From assembly GCF_008711155.1 (NCBI RefSeq), contig NZ_VUYQ01000001.1, forward strand, positions 806,001 to 870,000: a DNA stretch of 64,000 nt, written 5' to 3'. The notes below the pieces were generated by a model. That model was given only the letters and a program-made list of their open reading frames with translations. It was not told the origin of the DNA and did no database searches. Shown piece after piece: positions 29,795 to 38,538 of the stretch. Position 1 is the first letter of the stretch; each line of letters opens with the position of its first letter. The translations under genes were made by a program, and so were the position numbers. The stretch comes from Dechloromonas sp. CZR5 (GTDB lineage Bacteria > Pseudomonadota > Gammaproteobacteria > Burkholderiales > Rhodocyclaceae).

Positions 29795-31122
29795 AACCTA
29801 CGCTCGTCCTGGTTGGCCGTCCCAATGTCGGCAAGTCCACACTCTTCAATCGCCTGACCAAGTCGCGCGACGCAATCGTCGCCGACCTGCCGGGCTTGAC
29901 CCGCGATCGTCATTACGGTCACGGCAAGCTGGGCAAGAAGCCTTATCTGGTGGTCGATACCGGCGGTTTCGAACCCTTGGTTAAGGACGGCATCTTGCAC
30001 GAGATGGCGCGCCAGACCGAGCAGGCCATCGCCGAAGCCGATGCAATCATCTTCGTCGTCGACGGTCGCACCGGCCTGACGCCGCACGACAAGGAAATCG
30101 CCAATAAACTGCGTCGCATCGACCGGCCGGTTTTCGTCGCGGTCAACAAATCCGAAGGCATGAATGCCGGGATGGTCGAAGCCGACTTCCATGAACTGGG
30201 TCTGGGGGAGCCGAACGCTATTTCTGCCTCGCATGGCGAAGGTGTTCGTGGCTTGGTCGAAATGGCGCTGGAGAGCTTCCCCGAGCCGGAGGACGATGAG
30301 TGGCATTCCGATGCGGTCCGGGTCGCCATTGTCGGCCGCCCCAACGTCGGCAAGTCCACGCTGATCAATACCTTGCTCGGTGAAGAGCGTGTCATTGCTT
30401 TTGATGCGCCGGGGACGACCCGCGATTCGATCGAGATCGATTTTGAGCGTGGCGGTCATAAATACGTGCTCGTCGACACGGCCGGTATGCGCAAACGGGG
30501 TAAGGTTTTCGAGGCAATCGAGAAGTTCTCGGTGGTCAAGACCTTGAAGTCCATCGAGGATGCCAATGTCGTGATCCTGATGATGGACGCCCAAGCCGAC
30601 GTTTCCGATCAGGATGCCCATATTGCCGATTTCATCGTGCAGTCCGGGCGGGCACTGGTCGTCGCAGTTAACAAATGGGATGGCCTGGATGCCTATACCC
30701 GCGAGCAGACCCGCCAGATCCTGCAGCGCAAGCTGAAATTCCTCGATTTCGCCAAGTTCCATTTCATCTCGGCGCGCGAGAACATCGGTCTGGGAAATCT
30801 CTTCAAGTCGGTCGATGCGGCTTATTCGGCTGCCATGGCTAAGATGTCCACGCCGCGCCTGACGCGTGTGCTGATCGACGCGGTGGCCAAGCAGGCGCCG
30901 GCCAAGCACAATATGTTCCGCCCGAAGCCGCGCTACGCCCACCAGGGGGGTTCCAATCCGCCGATCATCGTTGTGCACGGCAATGCGGTCGATCACATTA
31001 CCGACAGCTATCGCCGGTATCTCGAGCATACGTTCCGCGAAGCGTTCAAGTTGCAGGGGACACCCTTGCGCATCCAGTTTGTGGCGGCAAAGAACCCGTT
31101 TGCCGACAAAGACAAGAAATAA
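29791..31122 (+). CDS. der: Ribosome biogenesis GTPase Der (EngA)
   Basis: Der has two tandem GTPase domains and a C-terminal KH-like domain and is needed for 50S assembly. In this 443-residue protein both P-loops are present as GRPNVGKST (about 9-17 and 183-191), with NKSEG/NKWDG as G4 motifs and [16 protein letters not shown] as G3 motifs. The C-terminal [21 protein letters not shown] is the KH segment. It ends the tightly packed part of the operon. Confidence 0.98.
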   Translation: MKPTLVLVGRPNVGKSTLFNRLTKSRDAIVADLPGLTRDRHYGHGKLGKKPYLVVDTGGFEPLVKDGILHEMARQTEQAIAEADAIIFVVDGRTGLTPHDKEIANKLRRIDRPVFVAVNKSEGMNAGMVEADFHELGLGEPNAISASHGEGVRGLVEMALESFPEPEDDEWHSDAVRVAIVGRPNVGKSTLINTLLGEERVIAFDAPGTTRDSIEIDFERGGHKYVLVDTAGMRKRGKVFEAIEKFSVVKTLKSIEDANVVILMMDAQADVSDQDAHIADFIVQSGRALVVAVNKWDGLDAYTREQTRQILQRKLKFLDFAKFHFISARENIGLGNLFKSVDAAYSAAMAKMSTPRLTRVLIDAVAKQAPAKHNMFRPKPRYAHQGGSNPPIIVVHGNAVDHITDSYRRYLEHTFREAFKLQGTPLRIQFVAAKNPFADKDKK

Positions 31123-31134
31123 TCTGCAAATTTT

Positions 31135-31164
31135 TTGGCATCACCCCCCAAATTTGGGTACATT
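31135..31164 (+). promoter_or_regulatory. Predicted promoter of hfq with a palindromic spacer
   Basis: TTGGCA and TACATT are spaced 18 bases apart, 39 bases before the hfq ATG. The spacer holds the perfect palindrome CCCAAATTTGGG (31147-31158), which could be an operator. Confidence 0.4.
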
Positions 31165-31202
31165 AGGACCCTCATAACAACTACCACCATGGAGTCCACA
31201 CC

Positions 31203-31439
31203 ATGAGCAACAAAGGGCAACTGTTACAAGACCCCTTCCTCAACGCGCTTCGTCGCGAGCATGTCCCAGTCTCTATTTATCTGGTGAACGGCATCAAGCT
31301 GCAGGGCCAGGTCGAGTCTTTCGACCAATACGTCGTTCTGCTCAAGAACACGGTTACTCAAATGGTGTACAAGCACGCCATTTCCACGGTGGTGCCGGCC
31401 CGTCCGGTCAACCTCCAGCAGGAACAGGCGGCCGAATAA
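31203..31439 (+). CDS. hfq: RNA chaperone Hfq
   Basis: Hfq forms a ring that pairs small RNAs with mRNAs. The 78-residue protein has the Sm1 motif ([28 protein letters not shown]) split by the usual turn and the Sm2 motif YKHAISTV, with a short C-terminal tail. GGAG lies 9 bases before the ATG. It precedes hflX, as in most proteobacteria. Confidence 0.98.
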   Translation: MSNKGQLLQDPFLNALRREHVPVSIYLVNGIKLQGQVESFDQYVVLLKNTVTQMVYKHAISTVVPARPVNLQQEQAAE

Positions 31440-31456
31440 TCTGCCCCTGTTCAGCA

Positions 31457-31477
31457 CCCCGCCGTTCTGGCGGGGTT
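31457..31477 (+). terminator. Hairpin between hfq and hflX
   Basis: A perfect 7-base stem CCCCGCC/GGCGGGG with loop GTTCT follows hfq by 17 bases. Only two T residues follow directly, so partial termination is more likely than full. Confidence 0.5.
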
Positions 31478-31502
31478 GCGCTTCTCTCTCCCGGAAACGC
31501 CC

Positions 31503-32657
31503 ATGATTGAACGACCCGCCGCCGGTGAACGTGCGGTGATCGTTCAACTCGACTTCGGTCAGCCCGATCTCGAGGATCAACTGGAAGAAGTTCGCCTGCT
31601 GGCCGAGTCGGCTGGCGGTATCGTGGCAGCCGAGGTTCGCGGACGGCGTCAGAGTCCCGATCCCAAAACCTACGCCGGCAAAGGAAAGGTCGATGAAATC
31701 GCTGCCATGCTGGCCGCCGGTGATGCCGATCTGGTGATTTTCAATCACGATTTGTCACCGGCGCAGCAACGCAATCTTGAGCGGGCATTGAAATGCCGCG
31801 TCATCGATCGCACCAGTCTGATTCTCGATATCTTTGCCTTGCGCGCATCCAGCGCCGAAGGCAAATTGCAGGTCGAACTGGCTCAGCTTGAGCACCTGTC
31901 TACCCGCCTGGTTCGTGGCTGGACACACCTCGAGCGGCAGCGTGGCGGTATCGGCATGCGTGGTCCCGGTGAAAAGCAATTGGAAACCGACCGCCGCCTT
32001 TTAGGTAATCGCGTCAAGTTGCTGAAGGACAGGCTGGCCAAGCTGACGCGTCAGCGAGGGGTTCAGCGCAAGGCCCGAATGCGCGGCGATGTGCTCAGCG
32101 TATCGCTCGTTGGTTACACCAATGCCGGAAAATCCACCTTGTTCAACGCATTGACCCATGCCGGGGTATATGCGGCTGACCAGTTGTTCGCAACCCTCGA
32201 CACCACGTCGAGAAAGCTTTGGATTGCCGGTGCCGGGAATATCGTCATTTCCGACACTGTCGGTTTTATCCGGGATCTGCCGCACTCGCTGGTCGATGCA
32301 TTTCATGCGACGCTGGAGGCGGCGGCTGATGCCGATGTCTTATTGCACGTCGTCGATAGTGCCAGCCACGCACGGGATGAACAGATGAACGAAGTGAACA
32401 AGGTGCTGTCCGAGATCGGTGCCGAGCGTGTTCGGCAGATTGTCGCCTGGAACAAGATCGATCTGACTGACGCCTCGCCGGGAGTCGATCGGGACGAGTA
32501 TGGTAATATCGCGCGCGTTCGTGTCAGTGCGCGCTCCGGTGAGGGACTCGATCTGCTGCGCGAGTCGTTGGCCGAATATGCGCGTGCCAAAGCCGAGGCC
32601 CGACAGAAGGCATTGGCTGAAGCAGAACGCGAAGCTCACAACGAATACATTAACTGA
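31503..32657 (+). CDS. hflX: Ribosome-associated GTPase HflX
   Basis: HflX is an Obg-class GTPase that splits stalled ribosomes after stress. The 384-residue protein has the HflX-specific GGIGMRGPGEKQLETDRR region, G1 GYTNAGKST, G3 DTVGFIRDLP and G4 NKID. The ATG at 31503 was chosen over an upstream in-frame TTG because it gives the usual N-terminus. hflK and hflC follow. Confidence 0.96.
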   Translation: MIERPAAGERAVIVQLDFGQPDLEDQLEEVRLLAESAGGIVAAEVRGRRQSPDPKTYAGKGKVDEIAAMLAAGDADLVIFNHDLSPAQQRNLERALKCRVIDRTSLILDIFALRASSAEGKLQVELAQLEHLSTRLVRGWTHLERQRGGIGMRGPGEKQLETDRRLLGNRVKLLKDRLAKLTRQRGVQRKARMRGDVLSVSLVGYTNAGKSTLFNALTHAGVYAADQLFATLDTTSRKLWIAGAGNIVISDTVGFIRDLPHSLVDAFHATLEAAADADVLLHVVDSASHARDEQMNEVNKVLSEIGAERVRQIVAWNKIDLTDASPGVDRDEYGNIARVRVSARSGEGLDLLRESLAEYARAKAEARQKALAEAEREAHNEYIN

Positions 32658-32693
32658 ACCCGACTATTCATGATTCCGACCCTTGGTATTTTC

Positions 32694-34007
32694 ATGTCGC
32701 TCAATGACCCGCAGTGGGGCAATCGTGGTGGCGATGACGGTGACAAATCCGGTGGCAATGGTCCACGTCGCCCCAATGACGGCCCGCCCGATCTGGAAGA
32801 TCTCTGGCGTGACTTCAACCGCAAGCTGAACGGCATGTTCGGCAACAAGCGCGGAGGTGGAGGCGGAAATGGCGGTGGCGACGGCCCGCGGATGCCGCAA
32901 ATCGATTTCAATCCGCGCTTCCTGGGGGGCGGTATCGGCTTGTTGATCGGTCTGGCAGCAATTGTCTGGCTGGCTTCCGGGTTTTATATTGTCGACGCCT
33001 CGCAACGTGGCCTGGTTCTCCAGTTCGGCAGCTTCAAGGAGGCGACCGAGCCCGGTTTGCGCTGGCGTTTGCCCTATCCGATCCAGTCGCACGAACTGGT
33101 CAACCTGACCGGTGTGCGGACCATTGAAATCGGCTACCGCGGCAGCGAGCGCAACAAGGTGCTCAAGGAAGCGCTGATGCTCACCGATGACGAGAACATC
33201 GTGAACATCCAGTTTGCTGTCCAGTACATTCTCAAGGATCCGGTCGATTACCTGTTCAACAACCGTTCGACCGATGAAGCGGTGATGGGCGCGGCCGAAA
33301 CCGCCGTTCGCGAGATCGTCGGCAAGAGCAAGATGGACTACGTGCTGTATGAAGGCCGTGAGCAGATCGCGACCCAGGCTGCCAAGCTGATGCAGGACAT
33401 CCTGGATCGTTACAAGAGCGGCATCCTGATTTCCAAGGTCACGATGCAGAACGCCCAGCCGCCCGAGCAGGTACAGGCGGCGTTTGACGACGCCGTAAAG
33501 GCCGGCCAGGATCGCGAGCGCCAGAAGAACGAAGGCCAGGCCTACGCCAACGACGTGATTCCCAAGGCCAAGGGTACGGCCGCTCGCCTGCTGCAGGAAG
33601 CCGATGGCTACAAGCAGCGCGTGATTTCGACTGCCGAGGGCGATGCTTCCCGTTTCAAGCAGGTGGTCGCTGAATACGCCAAGGCACCGGAAGTGACCCG
33701 CCAGCGCATGTATCTGGATACCATGCAGCAGATTTTCGCCAATACCAGCAAGGTGCTGGTCGACGCCAAGGGGCAGGGCAATCTGCTCTATCTGCCGCTC
33801 GACAAGCTGATGCAGGCTACCGCAGCGGCGTCGGCCGCCCAGGTGGCGCCGGAAGCCTCGGTGGCCCCATCAACTGCTCGTCCATCGGCACCTTTGTCAT
33901 CCGATGCGCCACCGCAGATGGAAAGTGCACCCAAGGTCGGGGGCGGTTCGTATTCGTCTACTTCGCGCGACGGTTCGTTGCGTTCGCGTGATCGGGAGGG
34001 TCGTTGA
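32694..34007 (+). CDS. hflK: FtsH protease modulator HflK
   Basis: HflK and HflC form a large membrane cage around the FtsH protease. The 437-residue protein has a glycine-rich, asparagine-rich cytoplasmic N-terminus, a transmembrane helix around 80-100 (LGGGIGLLIGLAAIVWLASGF), an SPFH/prohibitin domain from VDASQRGLVLQFG, and a serine/proline-rich tail. The ATG at 32694 (MSLNDPQWG) matches homologues; an ATG 8 codons earlier is possible. Its stop overlaps the hflC start by one base. Confidence 0.96.
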   Translation: MSLNDPQWGNRGGDDGDKSGGNGPRRPNDGPPDLEDLWRDFNRKLNGMFGNKRGGGGGNGGGDGPRMPQIDFNPRFLGGGIGLLIGLAAIVWLASGFYIVDASQRGLVLQFGSFKEATEPGLRWRLPYPIQSHELVNLTGVRTIEIGYRGSERNKVLKEALMLTDDENIVNIQFAVQYILKDPVDYLFNNRSTDEAVMGAAETAVREIVGKSKMDYVLYEGREQIATQAAKLMQDILDRYKSGILISKVTMQNAQPPEQVQAAFDDAVKAGQDRERQKNEGQAYANDVIPKAKGTAARLLQEADGYKQRVISTAEGDASRFKQVVAEYAKAPEVTRQRMYLDTMQQIFANTSKVLVDAKGQGNLLYLPLDKLMQATAAASAAQVAPEASVAPSTARPSAPLSSDAPPQMESAPKVGGGSYSSTSRDGSLRSRDREGR

Positions 34008-34894
34008 TGAGCTCGCGCATGAATTTGTTGGGCGCGCTGGTCGCGACCGTTTTGGTGGTGCTGGCCATGTCGATGTTTACGGTCGACCAGCGTCAGTACG
34101 CAGTGGTTTTCCAGCTTGGCGAAGTGAAGCGGGCTATTTCCGAGCCGGGACTTTATTTCAAGGTGCCGATGGTCCAGAATGTGCGCTACTTCGAAAAGCG
34201 CATCATTACGCTGGATAACGCCGAGCCGGAACGTTTCATCACGTCAGAGAAGAAGAACGTCCTGGTCGACTCCTACATCAAGTGGCGCATCGTCGATCCC
34301 AAGCTGTATTACGTTTCGGTGGGAGGCGATGAGTCGCGGGCCAAGATTCGTCTGAACCAGACCGTCAATGCCGGCTTGCGGGAGGAGTTCGGCAAGCGCA
34401 CGGTGCATGATGTCGTTTCCGGCGAGCGCGAGAAGATCATGGATGCCATGCGCGAGAAGGCCGATGCGGATGCCCGCAAGATTGGTGTTCAGATTGTCGA
34501 TGTCCGCCTGAAGCGCGTCGAGTTGCCGACAGAAGTCAGCGAAGCGGTCTATCGCCGCATGGAGGCCGAACGCAAGCGCGTCGCCAACGAGTTGCGCTCC
34601 GAAGGTTCTGCCGAGGCCGAGAAGATTCGTGCCGATGCCGATCGTCAGCGCGAAATCATCATCGCCGAAGCCTACCGTGATGCCCAGAAGATCAAGGGTG
34701 AGGGCGATGCCAAGGCGACCAATACCTATGCCCAGGCTTTCGGCCAGAATCCCGAGTTCTATGCCTTCTACCGCAGCCTTGAAGCGTATCGCGGCAGCTT
34801 CAAGAACAAGAATGACGTGCTGGTCATTGAGCCAAATTCTGAATTCTTCAAGTACATGAAGAGTACCGGGCGTGGAAACGACAAGGCCAAATGA
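34007..34894 (+). CDS. hflC: FtsH protease modulator HflC
   Basis: HflC is the partner of HflK, 295 residues, with an N-terminal transmembrane helix (LGALVATVLVVLAMSMF) and an SPFH domain beginning VDQRQYAVVFQLGEVKR. A long coiled-coil helix rich in Ala, Glu and Arg follows (ERKRVANELRSEGSAEAEKI). GGAGGG lies before the ATG. It ends with the usual YMKSTG segment and overlaps the DUF2065 gene by 4 bases. Confidence 0.96.
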   Translation: MSSRMNLLGALVATVLVVLAMSMFTVDQRQYAVVFQLGEVKRAISEPGLYFKVPMVQNVRYFEKRIITLDNAEPERFITSEKKNVLVDSYIKWRIVDPKLYYVSVGGDESRAKIRLNQTVNAGLREEFGKRTVHDVVSGEREKIMDAMREKADADARKIGVQIVDVRLKRVELPTEVSEAVYRRMEAERKRVANELRSEGSAEAEKIRADADRQREIIIAEAYRDAQKIKGEGDAKATNTYAQAFGQNPEFYAFYRSLEAYRGSFKNKNDVLVIEPNSEFFKYMKSTGRGNDKAK

Positions 34895-35076
34895 CCTCGA
34901 CGCTGCTTCTCGCCTTCGCGCTGATGCTGGTGCTCGAAGGCGCCATGCCTTTCATTGCGCCGGCGGCATGGCGTGAAACCTTTCGCCGTCTCATTCAATT
35001 TTCGGATGGGCAGATTCGCTTCGTCGGCCTGACGTCGATGCTGATCGGCCTGATCCTCCTGATGCTTTTCTCATGA
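34891..35076 (+). CDS. DUF2065 family small membrane protein (YjeT-like)
   Basis: This is a 61-residue protein with two hydrophobic helices flanking the conserved [21 protein letters not shown] loop typical of DUF2065. It is located after hflC in many proteobacteria and its function is unknown. It overlaps hflC and hisZ by four bases on each side, so it is part of the same operon. Confidence 0.93.
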   Translation: MTSTLLLAFALMLVLEGAMPFIAPAAWRETFRRLIQFSDGQIRFVGLTSMLIGLILLMLFS

Positions 35077-36227
35077 ACTGGCTGTTACCTGAATACCTCG
35101 CCGATGCGCTGCCCGCTGAGGCGGCACGCATCGAGCGTTTGCGCCGCACGGTGCTTGATCATTTCCGCAGCCGCGGTTTCGAACTGGTCATGCCGCCCAT
35201 GCTGGAATACCTTGAGTCGCTGCTGACCGGGGCCGGGCAGGATTTGAAACTGCGTACCTTCAAGCTGGTTGACCAGTTGTCCGGCAGGACACTGGGTGTG
35301 CGCGCCGACATCACGCCACAGGCAGCACGCATTGATGCGCATCTGCTCAACCATCAGGGGGTCACCCGCCTGTGTTACTGCGGCAGTGTGCTGCATACCC
35401 TGCCGGCAACCATTTCAGCCGGTCGCGAACCCTTGCAGATTGGTGCCGAACTTTACGGTTACGCTGGCATCGCTGCTGATCTGGAGGTGGTTCGCCTGAT
35501 GGCCGGGGCCTTCGACAAGATCAGCTTGCCGCTCAATCGCATTGACCTGGGGCATGTTGGCATCTTCCGTGCGCTGGCCGCAGCGGCTGGCCTGCCACAG
35601 GAGGCCGAAGAAAACCTGCTTAGCCTGTTGCAGGCCAAGGATGCGCCGGGACTGGCCGATGCCTGTGCCGACGTTGCCTCGCCCTATCGCGAGGCGCTGC
35701 AGCGTTTGCCGTATCTCTATGGCGGTGTGGAGGTGCTTGATGAGGCAGCCCGGACCCTGCCGGATCTGCCGGCTATTCGTGCGGCATTGGAGAGCTTGCG
35801 CCACATTGCGGCGCAGGCGCCGACACTGCCGCTTTCATTTGATCTGTCGGATCTGCGCAGCTATCACTACCACAATGGGGTGATATTTGCTGCTTACTGC
35901 TCCGGTTATCCGACGGCGATCGCGTCCGGTGGTCGTTACGACGAGGCAGGCAAGGCATTCGGGCGGGCTCGTCCTGCCACGGGTTTCTCGATGGATCTGC
36001 GCGAAGTTGCGCGCCTGGTACCGGCCGGCAAGAACATTGGCGCCATCCTGGCGCCGCATGTCGGCAAGGATGGACGGCTGGCGGCCCATATCGCCGCGCT
36101 GCGCGATCAGGGCGAGATCGTCGTCGAGTTGCTGCCTGGCGAAACCGCCTGCGAAGGGCCGTTCTGCGACCGCAAATTGGTGCTGGTCGGCGAACACTGG
36201 ATTATTGAAGCAATACAAGAGGACTAA
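35073..36227 (+). CDS. hisZ: ATP phosphoribosyltransferase regulatory subunit HisZ
   Basis: HisZ is a HisRS-like protein without aminoacylation activity that activates the short form of HisG in the first step of histidine synthesis. The 384-residue protein keeps the class II core ([29 protein letters not shown]) and the [17 protein letters not shown] segment. It implies that the genome encodes the short HisG elsewhere. It is four bases upstream of purA. Confidence 0.95.
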   Translation: MNWLLPEYLADALPAEAARIERLRRTVLDHFRSRGFELVMPPMLEYLESLLTGAGQDLKLRTFKLVDQLSGRTLGVRADITPQAARIDAHLLNHQGVTRLCYCGSVLHTLPATISAGREPLQIGAELYGYAGIAADLEVVRLMAGAFDKISLPLNRIDLGHVGIFRALAAAAGLPQEAEENLLSLLQAKDAPGLADACADVASPYREALQRLPYLYGGVEVLDEAARTLPDLPAIRAALESLRHIAAQAPTLPLSFDLSDLRSYHYHNGVIFAAYCSGYPTAIASGGRYDEAGKAFGRARPATGFSMDLREVARLVPAGKNIGAILAPHVGKDGRLAAHIAALRDQGEIVVELLPGETACEGPFCDRKLVLVGEHWIIEAIQED

Positions 36228-36231
36228 AAAA

Positions 36232-37539
36232 ATGGCCAAGAATGTCATCGTGGTAGGTACCCAGTGGGGCGATGAGGGTAAAGGCAAGATCGTCGACTGG
36301 CTGACCGATCACGCCAGTGGCGTCGTTCGTTTCCAAGGCGGTCACAATGCCGGCCACACCCTGGTTGTCGGCGAGAACGTCTACAAGCTAAATCTGGTAC
36401 CGTCCGGCATCGTGCGCGATGGCGTCGATTGTTATATCGGCAACGGCGTCGTGCTCGATATCCATCACCTGATTTCCGAAATTGCCGAGCTGGAAAAGGG
36501 CGGTATCGACGTTCGTTCGCGGCTGAAGATCAGCCCGGGATGTCCGATCATCCTGCCGTACCATTCGGCGATCGATAAGGCCCGCGAGGGCGCCAAGTGC
36601 GCCGACAAAAAGATTGGTACGACCGGCAAAGGCATTGGTCCGACCTACGAGGACAAGGTGTCGCGTCGCGGCCTGCGCGTGTACGACCTGTTCCATCCCG
36701 AGCGTTTTGCCGAAAAGCTCAAGGAAGTCCTTGAGTATCACAACTTCGTCCTGACCCAGTATTTCAAGGCCGATCCGGTTGATTTCCAGATGGTCTATGA
36801 CCAGGCGATGGCCGATGCCGAATACATCAAGCCGTTGGTGGTCGACGTCTCTGCTGCGCTGTATGACGCCAACAAGGCTGGTCAGAACATGCTGTTCGAA
36901 GGCGCCCAGGGTACCCTGCTCGATATCGACCATGGCACGTATCCGTTCGTTACGTCCTCCAACTGCGTGGCCGGCCAGGCGGCGGCTGGTGCCGGCATTG
37001 GTCCGGGCATGCTGCATTACGTGCTGGGGATCACCAAGGCCTACTGTACCCGTGTCGGTGGCGGTCCGTTCCCGAGCGAACTGGATATCGATACCGAAGG
37101 CACGCCGGGCCACCAGATGTTCAGCGTCGGCAAGGAGTTCGGTACGGTGACCGGGCGCAAGCGTCGTTGCGGCTGGTTCGATGCGGCCCTGCTGCGCCGT
37201 TCGGCCCGCATCAACGGATTGACCGGGCTGTGCATCACCAAGCTGGATGTGCTCGATGGTTTGAAGGAAATCAAGATCTGCACCGGTTATCAACTGGGCG
37301 ACAAGGTGGTCGATCTGTTGCCGATCGGTGCCGATGATGTGGCGCGTTGCGTACCCATCTATGAAACGATGCCGGGCTGGGAAGGAACCACCTTCCGCGT
37401 CAAGCGCTGGGAAGACCTGCCGGTCAATGCTCAGGCCTATTTGAACCGGCTGGAAGAGCTGTGCGAAGTGCCGATCGCCATCGTGTCGACCGGTCCGGAG
37501 CGCGACGAGACCATCCTCAAGCAGCATCCGTTCAAATAA
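36232..37539 (+). CDS. purA: Adenylosuccinate synthetase
   Basis: PurA joins aspartate to IMP using GTP in AMP synthesis. The 435-residue protein shows the N-terminal GTP loop [13 protein letters not shown], the catalytic histidine in [24 protein letters not shown], and the late GGGPFPSEL motif. The ATG at 36232 is the usual start; the frame is open further upstream inside hisZ, but that is not coding. A strong terminator follows. Confidence 0.98.
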   Translation: MAKNVIVVGTQWGDEGKGKIVDWLTDHASGVVRFQGGHNAGHTLVVGENVYKLNLVPSGIVRDGVDCYIGNGVVLDIHHLISEIAELEKGGIDVRSRLKISPGCPIILPYHSAIDKAREGAKCADKKIGTTGKGIGPTYEDKVSRRGLRVYDLFHPERFAEKLKEVLEYHNFVLTQYFKADPVDFQMVYDQAMADAEYIKPLVVDVSAALYDANKAGQNMLFEGAQGTLLDIDHGTYPFVTSSNCVAGQAAAGAGIGPGMLHYVLGITKAYCTRVGGGPFPSELDIDTEGTPGHQMFSVGKEFGTVTGRKRRCGWFDAALLRRSARINGLTGLCITKLDVLDGLKEIKICTGYQLGDKVVDLLPIGADDVARCVPIYETMPGWEGTTFRVKRWEDLPVNAQAYLNRLEELCEVPIAIVSTGPERDETILKQHPFK

Positions 37540-37564
37540 TCAGTATCCTCCGGATGCAATGAAC

Positions 37565-37593
37565 AACGGGCCCGGTGGGCCCGTTTTGTTTTT
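37565..37593 (+). terminator. Intrinsic terminator after purA
   Basis: A 9-base stem AACGGGCCC/GGGCCCGTT with loop GGT is followed by a T-rich run. It ends the ndk-purA gene run and abuts the convergent secreted-protein gene. Confidence 0.92.
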
Positions 37594-37977
37594 TCAGCGG
37601 GCCGGTACGGCCTGCCAGCCTTCCGGGCAGGCATTGGTGTAGGGGTAGTACTGGTCGGACGAGGCGCAGTAGTACCAGACGCTGCTGCGCGCAGGCGGTG
37701 CGGCATAAACAGGGGCAGGGGGGGCGTAAACCGGCGCCGCGTAGACCGGGGCCGGCCGGGCGTAGGCGTTGCTGTACGCTGCGGCACCGATCGCCATGCC
37801 GGCGATGGCGAGCACGGCTGCGGGGCCGACCCAACCGCCGCCACGGTGCTCGTGACGCTCATACATCGGCATGGGGGGGCGAAAATCGCCATGGTGGCGC
37901 CCCCAGTCGGCCTGTGCCGACGTGTTGAGGGTCATGGCAAGGGCGGCAGCTAGGCAGAGGGTGGCGGTCTTCTTCAT
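37594..37977 (-). CDS. Secreted Pro/Ala/Tyr-rich small protein
   Basis: This is a 127-residue protein of unknown function. A signal peptide ends around NTSAQA, followed by a His/Arg-rich segment, a short hydrophobic glycine/alanine stretch (VGPAAVLAIAGMAIGAAAY), and a low-complexity run of PVYAAP repeats. The C-terminus has two cysteines in WYYCASSDQYYPYTNACPEGW, a pattern seen in many proteobacterial exported proteins. It is likely periplasmic or outer-membrane associated. The ATG at 37977 was chosen for its signal peptide. Confidence 0.8.
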   Translation of the reverse strand: MKKTATLCLAAALAMTLNTSAQADWGRHHGDFRPPMPMYERHEHRGGGWVGPAAVLAIAGMAIGAAAYSNAYARPAPVYAAPVYAPPAPVYAAPPARSSVWYYCASSDQYYPYTNACPEGWQAVPAR

Positions 37978-38110
37978 GATTTGGCTCGTGATTGTCGTTG
38001 GGACAAGCCAAATAACGCCTCGGGACAGCGGGCGATTACCAGTGCTGTGTACGCTTCTGTGAGCAAATGTTACAGCCGCCGTCGGGTGCGAGAAGATCAG
38101 CGCAGAAATG

Positions 38111-38138
38111 AAAAAAGGCTTCGATTGCTCGAAGCCTT
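38111..38138 (-). terminator. Intrinsic terminator after tRNA-Leu copy 1
   Basis: On the minus strand a perfect 10-base stem AAGGCTTCGA/TCGAAGCCTT with a GCAA loop is followed by a run of T. Confidence 0.92.
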
Positions 38139-38151
38139 CAATCAAAATCGC

Positions 38152-38236
<85 letters not shown>

Positions 38237-38255
38237 ACAGGTGCGAAGAGCGCGC

Positions 38256-38283
38256 ATTTTACATGATTTTTGCCCGCTGTAAA
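38256..38283 (-). promoter_or_regulatory. Promoter of tRNA-Leu copy 1
   Basis: TTTACA and TAAAAT are spaced 16 bases apart on the minus strand, about 20 bases upstream of the mature tRNA. Confidence 0.65.
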
Positions 38284-38365
38284 CATTTTTCGTGCCGAGA
38301 TTGCATTCGGGGTTTTGTAGGCCCTGTGAGACAATTCGCTCAGTCGTTCGGCGGAAGCCGAAAAG

Positions 38366-38393
38366 AAAAAAGACTTCGATCACTCGAAGCCTT
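38366..38393 (-). terminator. Intrinsic terminator after tRNA-Leu copy 2
   Basis: This has the same hairpin as copy 1, with one G-U wobble replacing a G-C pair and a changed loop (GTGA). A T-run follows on the minus strand. Confidence 0.88.
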
Positions 38394-38406
38394 CAATCAA
38401 AATCGC

Positions 38407-38491
<85 letters not shown>

Positions 38492-38510
38492 ACAGATGCG
38501 AAGAGCGCGC

Positions 38511-38538
38511 ATTTTAGAGGAAATACCGTTAATGTCAA
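38511..38538 (-). promoter_or_regulatory. Promoter of tRNA-Leu copy 2, overlapping the rnr start codon
   Basis: Consensus TTGACA and TAAAAT are spaced 16 bases apart on the minus strand. The -35 (38533-38538) overlaps the rnr ATG at 38532, and the rnr ribosome-binding site GAGGAAA (38517-38523) lies in the spacer. Confidence 0.75.
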
